A stretch of 64,000 nt of DNA from Scilla litardierei. Its lineage: Eukaryota > Streptophyta > Magnoliopsida > Asparagales > Asparagaceae. The stretch is from NCBI GenBank assembly GCA_030789695.1, contig CM061135.1:108260301-108324300 (forward strand), written 5' to 3'. Positions 11,112 to 19,988 of the stretch are shown here, piece after piece. How positions within the stretch are numbered: the stretch's first letter is position 1; the number at the start of each line of letters is the position of its first letter. The translations under genes were made by a program, and so were the position numbers. The notes under the pieces were generated by a model. It searched no databases. It worked only from the letters and a program-made list of their open reading frames with translations, and was not told the origin of the DNA.

Positions 11112-11417
11112 TTTTTGCTTAGGAACGAGTTTGGTGAAGACACTCCATTAGTGAGTTTGAGTATACAGCTCTTCATAATAATTAACGGCATCTGTCTTTA
11201 AATCCTCATATGACTTGATCTGGGCTCCATCAGTATCCACCAAGTGCATTAAGTTGTTGTGAGTGTGCCTTGCTCTCATTACATTGTAAAAGAATTTAGT
11301 ATTCATATCTCCCAATTCTAGCCAGTCCTACCTGCTTTTCTGGTGTAGCATCTCCTCCTCTAACCCCATGAGATTGGCCAACTTATTTGATAGTTCATGC
11401 TCTCTAGCCTGAAGAAC

Positions 11418-11846
11418 CTAATCAGTATGAACCGAAGTATTGTTCCTCACTTCTTCAAGTAGCATTCGGCATTTATGAGTAGGATTATCAGCCTGTTGCT
11501 CTTTAGCCCATTGTCGCAGGTCCAATTTTAGGACTCGTAATTTTTCAGCAACACAAAACATCGGAGAGCCGTAGATGAATTGGTTCCAATTGGATTCAAT
11601 GGTCTCATTGTATCCAGGTAAGCTAGTCCAATGATTAAAGAATTTAAAAGGCTTTGGGTCAGATTGTACCTGGATGGAGACTGATAACCATAGGCGAGTG
11701 GTCGCTAGTGAGAGGATCCAAATATTGAACAAAGGAATCCAGAAGCTTGTTAATCCATTTTGCATTGCAAAGGACCTGATCAAGTTGCACAGCAATGCGA
11801 CCATTCCCAATCCGCTTGTTGGACCAGCTGAATCTAGGCCCTGTAC
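11418..11846 (-). pseudogene. LINE ORF2: end of endonuclease and linker, interrupted at 11846
   Basis: The segment begins GPRFSWSNKRIGNGRI and carries VQLDQVLCNAKW and LTSDHSP, the closing motifs of the APE-type endonuclease (the SDH motif is kept). A linker follows with FNHWTSLPGY. Chromovirus A cuts in at 11847. Single-base damage disrupts the frame. Its upstream coding sequence lies at 55467-55993. Confidence 0.85.
11842..11846. repeat. Target-site duplication TGTAC (left) of chromovirus A
   Basis: TGTAC here and at 55462-55466 flank an element beginning TGTCACGCC and ending CGTTACA. Five bases is the Ty3/Gypsy length. Confidence 0.93.
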
Positions 11847-12865
11847 TGTCACGCCCTGCTTCCCTAAAATGGAGGCGAGACGTGAGAACGTCCGCTCAGA
11901 CTTGGAGCTGTGAGGCTCCAGTCTGTAAAGCATCTGGATTTAAATCGAGTAGAGGTCCCTGTAAGTGCGATACGGAACAAAAATAATAATAAAGAAAGAG
12001 ACATAAAATAACCAATCTCAGAATGTCCAAAAACAAGTTTCAACATCACAGAAAAGCCACCAGGCTGGAAAGAAAAAGAGTCTAAAGGCCCAAGCATGGC
12101 CAACAAAAGTACAACGTACGGAAAGCAAAGGTGCTACACACCGACAACTAACAGCAACCTAAAACAGAAGTAACTCAGAACAGTCTCTAAGACTGGTCAT
12201 TGGTGTCCACAAACTCCTCGTCAAACGTAGGCTCAGGCTCAGCGTCAGTGAACACCTCGTCCTCAGCAATGGTCTCTGGCTCAGGGTCTAACATGTAACA
12301 CCCAAAAGAGCTAGGGGCACATGTCAGCAAGTCTACAAGAGACTTGTGCAAGGAAACTGAAAGTAAAGCAAAGCAACCTAGCAGTTCTAGTATGATGTAA
12401 TGACATGGCAGTTAAGGTATGAGTGCAACAGGTAAAGTAATCTAGCATGGCATGGCAAGAGTAGCAAACTACTAACATTCACAAGTCACGTTTTTATGTC
12501 GTGCACAGAGTTCACGCCTTACAGCTGAAGTGGCTGTACGGGCACACTTCTACGCTGAGTGGTCGCTCAACCCTACCCCTCCACGTGTATCGAGCCAGTG
12601 CTTTACCCCCGAACATAGAATGCTCGCTTCTGGATCACGAGTCAGGAAGTGTTTTCTTGGCATAGGGTTGTGCCTGCAACGCAGGTGCCTAGCCTGAATA
12701 AGCAAGTACAAGTATTGTAGCATGTGCTACGAATGCAACAATCAGACATAGATGGCATGACATGGAAAGCTGTAATTTAAATGCATACAGATAATAAATT
12801 TAAACATGGCAGTTACAAATGCATGGATGATATGGCAGCATGAACAAAACAAGTTAAAGGGGTTG

Positions 12866-12933
12866 GATCTAGCTTCGTTGTCAAGCTAGATCAAATGAGG
12901 TGACGGATCTAGTTTCGTTGTCAAAACTAGATC
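12866..12933 (-). other. Hairpin pair with constant loop GACAACG (A 3' LTR)
   Basis: In sense orientation: stem GATCTAGTTT/AAACTAGATC (12933-12906, one extra base in the 3'-side copy here) and stem GATCTAGCTT/AAGCTAGATC (12892-12866), both with loop GACAACG. The two stems differ at one pair, T-A against C-G, with the loop unchanged. Confidence 0.85.
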
Positions 12934-14096
12934 AAATAGGCGTCTAGGCAGCTATCATTTCACTGCCTAGTCTCTTTTACGCTACGGTACAAAAGTGGCC
13001 TAAAACATGGCCTAAACAAGCAACGGGCAAGTTTCACTTGCCTGCAAACCGACGTCTGAATATACCATCCAAGAGTCCAATCTACCTACGTGCACAAGTC
13101 CACCAGCCTACATTCCCATTTTAAATTATCTTAATTAGTGATTCTAAAACATTTAAAACACCAATTTTTATCTTGTTTAGCAGGCAATGGATGGGAGGGT
13201 CCTAGGGGTGCAAAACGTTACCTCAACACGACGTGAAAGCTACACTGGCGTCGGGTAGCGACGCCAGGGGTTGGAATATAAGAATGCGCTCCTAGTCGAA
13301 TTTCCAGATCAGATTCCTCGCTCGAATAGTCTGGGCAGCAACTAGATCAACGAACCAAGATTCCAATTTTAGCACGTGCGACGAAGGGGATACGACGTGT
13401 CGCAACGTCAAAATAGTCAAAACGGCGATGAGAATGCTGTAGTGGGGCCCACAGCAGTGCTAGGGGTCAATGGGGGACCCACAACAACTCTGGAGAACTT
13501 GGGGGGGCCACGGTTGCAAGTGGTGCGACGGATGCTGGGTTGCGACGAAAGTCGCTCGGTCAGACCGAGCCGCTGCGAGGATTTCTCTCGGTCAGACCGA
13601 GAGAGCACAACAGTTGGTCGGTCGCAGCGCTGCGAGGATGCGGGCTCTCCGTCGCAGCGGGCCGCTGCGAGGAATTCCTTCGGTCGGGCACGGGGTGCAG
13701 AGCGGTTGCAGCGGAGTGGGTTGCAGCGGAGCGGGGGAGCGGTGCGATGCGGGTGCGGGCCTCGGCCAGATAGAGCGGGGGTGTCGGTCGCTGCGAAGGT
13801 TGCAACATTGCAGTTGCAACGTGCGGAGCGGAGCGGGATGCGGGGGTTTTCTCTCTGTCAGACCGAGAGAAGCTCTCGGTTGTAGCGGGGTGCATGGGTT
13901 GCAACGATGCGGCGGGTGACTTGGTGCGGAGCGGAGCGACGATGCGGGGGCGGCTCCCGGTCAGACCGATGGAAAATGGGGAATTTCGTCGGTCAGACCG
14001 AGGGCTGCAGCTGCTGCAAGCTGTAATGCGAAAGTTGGGTAGAGATTTGTGACGGCTAGGGTTGATTGCTTGAGGAAAATGGGTATCCTAAGCCTC

Positions 14097-14106
14097 CTAT
14101 ATATAG
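14097..14106 (-). promoter_or_regulatory. TATA-like box of element A LTR
   Basis: CTATATATAG on the minus strand, about 590 bases into the LTR. The related element C has TATATAAA at the equivalent place (34154-34161). Initiation would leave a leader of over 2 kb inside the LTR. Confidence 0.6.
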
Positions 14107-14691
14107 TGTAGATGGGTTTGACCAAGTCTAGGGTTTAATTTGAATTAAACTTGCTTTTTAATCAATTTTAAACCCAAAAATTCACCCACACTATATCTCA
14201 AGCAATAGGGGTGCGGCCAAGGGGCTAGGATTTGGGTCAAAAATGTTTTGAAGAGTTATAATCTAATAGAAATTATATTGGGTTGAAAATACTTTAAAAC
14301 TTAGTATTTAAAAATATTTTAAGCTTGCCAAAAATGTAAAATAGTTCAACTGAAATCCAAAAATTGTGAGAAAAATATTGGGGTGATCGGGACGACGAGA
14401 GAAAGAAGTCAGAGAAGACGGATCACAATATCGATGACGAGAAATGAAACTAAAAATAGAAAGGCCTAACGACAAAAGTGAAAATTGTGACGTCTCTTCA
14501 AACAAGGTCAAATCGGGGGAGAATGACCCGTGAAATGACGTTCCAAATTAGTGCCACAATTTAATACTCTCAGAGACGATCACAATGACATATCACATCA
14601 AAGTGTTCAAAACAAACAAAGTCTAAAATAAAAACGTGCACGGTCAAAAGCACGTGCACGAACAAAGTACGATCGAAAAACGACCGTTACA

Positions 14692-14705
14692 TCCTCCCCA
14701 CCTTA
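14692..14705 (-). other. Polypurine tract of element A
   Basis: TAAGGTGGGGAGGA on the minus strand directly abuts the 3' LTR start TGTAAC. Element C has the same tract at 40024-40036. Confidence 0.9.
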
Positions 14706-14736
14706 GGAATGATTCCGCCCTCGGAATCAACATCAA

Positions 14737-15638
14737 CTACGGCTCCGGAAATAAGTGCGGAAAACGCTCTCTCATGTCATCTTCACACTCCCAGGTGGAC
14801 TCCCCAGGGGAACCATGACGCCACTGCACTCGAACCAAGTCGACGGTCTTATTCCTCAGCTGCTTCTGCCGTCGATCCAGAATCTCAACTGGCTGCTGAT
14901 CATAGGTAAGATCCAGACGAACCGTGATCTCCGAGAAATCCACAGCATGGGACGGATCCCTGACGTATCGACGTAACTGAGATACGTGAAATACGTCGTG
15001 GACTCCCTCCAGCGACGGTGGCAACGCCAAACGATAAGCCACCGCTCCAACTCTCTCCAGGATGTCAAACAGCCCAATGTACCTCGGACTCAGCTTGCCT
15101 CTCTTCCCAAAATGGATAACTCCGCGGTTCGGAGAAATCTTCAGAAAGACATTATCTCCAGGCTGAAACTCCAAAGGCCTCTGTTTAGCATCTGCCCAAT
15201 GCTTGAAATGGTCATGCGCAATCCTCAGCTTCTCCCGGATGTTTCTCACAACATCCACAGCCTCCACGATCATCTCTGGTCCTAACAGCTCCCGATCTCC
15301 AATGTTATCCCAGCTCAGTGGTGATCGACATTTCTCCCGTATAGCGCGGCGAATGGCTCCATGCCAATACTCGCCTGGTAGCTGTTATTGTAGGCAAACT
15401 CAACATGATGGAGATGATCCTCCCAAGATCCCTTGAAGTCCAACATGCACGCCCTCAGCATGTCCTCCAAAATCTGAATCGTCCTTTCGGACTGGCCATC
15501 CGTCTGCGGGTGGTACGCCGTGCTGAAACTCAGACTCGTACCCAAGCTCTTCTGCAGACTCTGCCAAAACTGAGACGTGAATCTCGTGTCTCTGTCCGAC
15601 ACGATGCTCACGGAGACTCCATGAAGTCGTACGATCTC
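14737..15638 (-). pseudogene. Element A integrase core end, C-terminal domain and chromodomain
   Basis: Second integrase exon-like part. From 15638 downwards: [40 protein letters not shown] and [14 protein letters not shown] (core with its catalytic D and E region). Then, after a one-base frameshift near 15,335: FQPGDNVFLK, GKRGKLSPRYIG, VFHVSQLRRY, and a chromodomain-like tail with PVEILDR, VRVQWR and ESTWECEDDMRERFPHLF ending at 14737. The chromodomain tail is typical of Tekay-type elements and is thought to guide insertion into heterochromatin. Confidence 0.9.
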
Positions 15639-15709
15639 CTGCACAATTCACATTACATCACTATCTAAACTAGGGAAAAGAAATGAAACGGAGAGTAAAA
15701 GAATCTTAC
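15639..15709 (-). other. 71-bp intron-like insertion in integrase
   Basis: On the minus strand it starts GTAAGATTC and ends TTGTGCAG, giving GT-AG ends with a T-rich interior. It falls between codons (phase 0), after RRYME and before EIVRLHG, where the family normally reads continuously. Inside it are stop codons in the flanking frame. A chance insertion with these ends is possible but less likely. Confidence 0.55.
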
Positions 15710-17955
15710 CTCCATATATCTCCTCGCTAGCGTCTCAGTGGACTGTCCTACTCAGAAAGGAATAAAGTGCGCGGATTTGGTCAATCGGTCTACGATCACC
15801 CAAATCGCGTTATTCTGCTTCGGACTCCGAGGTAGTCCGGTCATGAAATCCATAGTGATTTGTTGCCACTTCCACTCCGGAATCGGAATCGGTTGTAGCA
15901 ACCCTGCTGTACGCTGATGCTGCCTTTACCTGCTGGCAAACCAGACACTTGGCCACACTCTGAGCCACACTCCTCTTCATACCATGCCACCAATAGTTCA
16001 GGCGAAGATCCCTGTACATCTTGGTGCCACCAAGATGTACAGAATACGGCGAACTGTGTGCCTCAACCAATAACTCCTCTCTGATATCCCCAGCTGGCAC
16101 ACACAACCTGGCTCCAAACCTCAACGAACCATCCTCATGAATCAAGAAGTCAGTCCGGAGACCGGCTTCCACCTGCTCCCGTATCTTCACCAGCTTTGGA
16201 TCTCCAGCCTGTCCAGCCTTGATCCTATCCACGATCGTCGACTGTATCTGCATACACATCAACGAAGAAGCCTCTCCAGGAAGAATAATCTCAATACCAG
16301 ACTCGCAAAAATCCTGCTGCAATCTCCACTGCGAAGTCAACAACATCACCGCTGGAAGTCTGCTCAGCGCATCCGGAACCACATTCATCTTGCCAGGGTG
16401 ATACTGCAAGTCAATCTCATAATCTGCCATGAGCTCCAACCATCGACGCTGTCGTATGTTGAGCTCCTTCTGCGTAAAGATATACTTCAAGCTTTTGTGA
16501 TCGGTGAAGATCTTCACCTTTTCACTCAGCAAGAAGTGCCTCCAAATCTTCAACGCAAACACGACTGCAGCCAACTCCAAGTCGTGCGTCAGGTAATTCT
16601 TCTCATGAGCCTTAAGCTGACGAGAAGCATACGCAACCACGTGCCCATGCTGGTGCAACACACAACCGAGACCCTTGCCAGAAGCATCGCAAAAGATCTC
16701 GAATCCTCCACTCCGATCAGGCACAGCAAGAACAGGGGCAGTCGTCAATCTCTCCTTCAGAACATCAAAGGCCTTCTCACAATCATCAGACCAAACAAAT
16801 GGTACATCCTTCCACGTTAGTTTGTTCATCGGCTCAGGAATACGGGAGAAGTCCTTAATGAAGCGCCGATAATAACATGCAAGCCCAAGAATACTCCTGA
16901 TCTCATATGCTGACTGCGGAACATGCCACTCTCTGATAGCCTTAATCTTCTCGGGATCCACTGAAATACCATCTCCTGGTACCACGTGTCCAAGAAAAGC
17001 AACCCTATCAAGCCAGAACTCGCACTTGGAATACTTAGCATACAAACGATGCTTCCTCAAAATCTCCAACACTGTCCTCAAATGCGATGCATGCTCTTCC
17101 TCCGACTTTGAATAGATCAGGATGTCGTCAATAAAGATAACGACAAACTTATCTAGCAAGTCATAGAAGATCAGATTCATCAATTTCATAAATACTGCGG
17201 GCACATTGGTTACACCAAAGGGCATAACCACGAACTCGTAGTGACCATACTTCGTCCTGAACACTGTCTTCGGAATATCTTCCTTCCTCACCTTCAGCTG
17301 GTGATAGCCACTCCTCAGATCCAACTTAGAGAACACCCTCGAACCTCCAAGCTGATCAAAAATGTCGTCTATACGAGGCAATGGGTTTCTTGATGGTCAC
17401 AGCATTCAGCTCTCTGTAGTCCACGCACATGCGACGCGAACCATCCTTCTTCTTTACCAGTAGAACCGACGCTCCCCATGGAGACACACTGGGATTGATG
17501 TAACCCTTCTACAAAAGCTCATCCAGCTGCCTACGCAACTCCTCCAACTCTGCTGGAGCCATACGATACGGCGCGTTCGAAATAGGCTGCGCTCCCGGAA
17601 TAAGATCGATCGAAAACTCGAGAGCTCGATCGGGCGGCAGTCCAGACATCTCCTCGGGGAGAACGTCGTCGAATTCACGCACCACAGCTGGTTTACTCTG
17701 CTCCATCTGCATAGCAATGATCTCCATCGATCTGGATCGAAATCTGACAGGGCCAAGCGAACTGTTACCTCGACTGAACTCAAACACTAGATGTCCTGGG
17801 ATCTCGAACACCACCTTCTTCCTCCGACAATCGATCATAGCAAAAAAACTCGCAAGCCAATCCATCCTGAGGACGGCATCATAGTTGATGATGTCGTGGA
17901 CAATGAAATCAGCGTAAAGCTCATGTCCACAGACCACCAAAAGCAAGAATTGCAC
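15710..17955 (-). pseudogene. Element A reverse transcriptase, RNase H and integrase zinc domain
   Basis: In sense order: end of the protease-RT linker (YDAVLRMDWL), [48 protein letters not shown], then [32 protein letters not shown] (intact catalytic DD), FLGHVV, the RNase H segments [13 protein letters not shown] and [18 protein letters not shown], and the HHCC zinc finger of integrase ([20 protein letters not shown]), then [10 protein letters not shown]. Damage: TAG at 17509-17511, frameshift near 17,385, frameshift near 15,920, and a stop near 15,760. Upstream coding is cut by element E at 18021. Confidence 0.93.
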
Positions 17956-18016
17956 CCATGATGCACCGAGATCACTCCGTTTCCTGTAACGATGTTCTAA
18001 CTCTTGGGAAGAGGGG

Positions 18017-18021
18017 ATGTC
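18017..18021. repeat. Target-site duplication ATGTC (left) of element E
   Basis: ATGTC recurs at 29915-29919. The site is in A's protease region: PLFDSGAS coding lies on the far side, beyond 29,919. Confidence 0.93.
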
Positions 18022-19847
18022 TGATCACTCCGTATTTTACACCTTTTTTCCCACATGTTTGCATGCCATTTAGATCGCTCAAATCATGTTTTTCACGGTT
18101 TATCGACAATATTGCGATACTCTTCACGATTTGTTGTTTTTGTCGTATTTCAGGCGATTTGGAGCGATTTGGAGTGATTCCGAGATACACCCACTCCGGA
18201 GTGTCACCAAAGACTTCCCTGAGGGGTATTTTGAGATTGGAGAGGAGCGGAAGAAGAAAGAACGTCGTAGGAGCGACGAGGAGGCAAAAACACTCAGAAT
18301 GGGCATTTTCAGTGTCTCACTCAGCCGAGTGAAGGAGTCACTCGGCCGACCAGCGAGACCTCGCTCGGCCGGCCAGATCGGACACGCTCCAAGTGTGCAC
18401 TCGGTCGAGCATCAGAAGCCGCCTCGGCCGAGTGACGTATCCCGTCCGCCTGAGTGGCACTCAAACAACGCCCCTCAAAAAGAGCCAACTTACTGTTTTT
18501 CGTCAGTTTGAGCAGCAGAAGCCCAACTCGGCCGAGTGGCAATTACCGACCGGCTGAGTGAAGATAAGCCCATCGGCCGAGTGACAACAACTCACTCGGC
18601 CGAGTGACGCCCGAAGTGAAGACCCCTAAGACCACGGACTTACTGTAAATTCTCAGGGTCTCTCACTCGGCCGATCGACTTTTGTCACTCGACCGAGTGA
18701 GCAGCGCTGTCTGTAGCGGAAATCACGATTTTGGAGCTACGCAGGGGCAGTTTGGTCACGAATTTTTGGGCAGTTTTGGGGGGTACTTAACCCCAAATTC
18801 TAACCTAGTTTAGAGAGCTTTTCTATTGCTTTTGGCAGCCTTTTTAGATTAGACTTTTTAGAGTTTTATTCTTGTGATTGGAGAGGAGAGAAAAGTGTTA
18901 TTTTGTTGGATTCTTGGAAAGCTATATTGGTTTGTCTCCCTCTCTATTAAAAATCCTATTTTTATTGTTATTTTGATTATTTCTATGAATTCCATTGCTA
19001 TTTCTATTGATTATTCTTTCATTAGCAATATGATTTGTGAGTAGTCTTAACGTCTTAGGGCGTGGGGATGAACCCTACGAGCCCAATTTCCGATTTGTGA
19101 TGATTTGGTAGAACTATTGCTAGAATTTCTATTAGGGTTAGTTTGGGATCGATATATTACGGATAGCTAGGTGTTCATATCGATTGGGATTTGCAAGAGA
19201 TTGGATCCCAATTCGATAGGAAACCCTAGAAATCCAAATTGGGTTGAAATTGAGTTTCCGTAGTATCGGTTTGCAAGAGATTGGACCGATACTAGGGTTC
19301 TCGGTTGCAATTCTATACCGATACCCGTTTGCAAGAGATTGGACGGGTAGGAATTACCCCAACCTAGGTCGTGGCCCGAGTTTGCACGAGAGTGGGCTCG
19401 TGATGCGATTGAACAATGCTGTTGATCCTAATGCTAGCTTGCCTAGGCTAGGGTTTGCAAGAGATTGGACCCGAACCTAGGTTTGCTATAGACCGGTAAT
19501 AGCACGAGAGCGTGAGCCAGGTTTTACATTCAGTTGCAACTAGTTCACCTGAAATTCTACCCTAGCAATTGTGATACCGATGAATCTAATTGACGAGATA
19601 CGGTGAGTAGCGGGGATTCCCTATTCCCTAGGCGTCTTTATTTGATTTTATATCTCTATACTTTGTTTGAAAACTGTGACAACATCGTCGAAAGGCACTT
19701 TCCTACTCTTCAGTCCCCATAGCCAGGTTGTTCGGAGAAGGCACTGTCATACGTCCTCCCTGTGTTCGATACCCGCTCGCCGCTACACCGTGCGCTTGCG
19801 GTAAAACTACACGGTCGCTCTTTAGGGTGTACGCCCGGGCGCGATCA
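18022..19847 (+). repeat. Element E 5' LTR
   Basis: 1,826 bp, begins TGATCACTCCGTATTTT and ends GGGCGCGATCA. It matches 28078-29914 apart from point changes and one repeated GCGATTTGGA-type segment that is longer in the 3' copy. It contains scattered CACTCGGCCGAGTG palindromes (18,300-18,700) and a hairpin series near its 3' end. Confidence 0.95.
19178..19481 (+). other. Five hairpins with the constant loop TTGCAAGAGATTGG (E 5' LTR)
   Basis: H1: arm 19178-19190, loop 19191-19204, arm 19205-19218 (13 pairs, one bulged A). H2: TAGTATCGGT 19261-19270, loop, ACCGATACTA to 19294 (10 perfect pairs). H3: TACCCGT 19322-19328, loop, ACGGGTA to 19349. H4: CGAGT, variant loop TTGCACGAGAGTGG, then GCTCG (19,377-19,402; longer in the 3' LTR). 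H5: CCTAGGCTAGGGT 19442-19454, loop, ACCCGAACCTAGG to 19481 (11 of 13 paired). Stems differ from each other while loops are the same except in H4. They lie downstream of the TATA-like box and upstream of the primer site, so in the RNA leader. Confidence 0.9.
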
Positions 19848-19853
19848 AGTTTT

Positions 19854-19871
19854 TGGCGCCGTTGCCGGGGA
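19854..19871 (+). other. Primer binding site, tRNA-Asp type
   Basis: TGGCGCCGTTGCCGGGGA, complementary to the 3' end of plant tRNA-Asp, six bases after the LTR end. tRNA-Asp priming is usual for Athila/Tat elements. Confidence 0.93.
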
Positions 19872-19988
19872 GGCGATTGTGTTTGATCCTACCGCCCTAG
19901 CTATTTCTTTCTTTTTGTTTTATTTCTATATTTTTATCTAACCCTTCCATTGTGCTAATCACTTCTTTGAAACTTTGTTTTCTCGTGC

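Larger units (their letters stand above)
8749..11846 (-). mobile_element. LINE (L1-type non-LTR retrotransposon), 3' half
   Basis: The 3' half of a minus-strand LINE: end of the endonuclease, linker, reverse transcriptase, zinc-binding domain and C-terminus, with the final stop near 8846. Its 5' continuation is at 55467-56490, on the far side of a 43.6-kb insertion. The protein sense runs straight from one side to the other across the TGTAC duplication (RLLTLKS on the right side, then GPRFSWS on the left). No clear poly(A) marks the 3' end, which lies somewhere in 8749-8845. Confidence 0.92.
11847..14691 (-). repeat. Element A 3' LTR
   Basis: In sense orientation it starts TGTAACGGTCG and ends GGGGCGTGACA-type sequence (here GGCGTGACA). 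It matches 31387-33566 plus 54831-55461 and is related to the LTRs of element C. A TATA-like sequence lies at 14106-14097. The GC-rich stretch 13,370-14,050 holds repeated palindromes CTCGGTCAGACCGAG. Open frames in that stretch are not genes. Confidence 0.93.

Noticed and set aside
13376..14050. Several overlapping open frames in the GC-rich part of A's 3' LTR (also at 33,000-33,640, 34,200-34,880, 40,690-41,240)
   Set aside because: Frames exist on both strands and in all phases because of high GC and palindromes. They are not conserved as protein between LTR copies.
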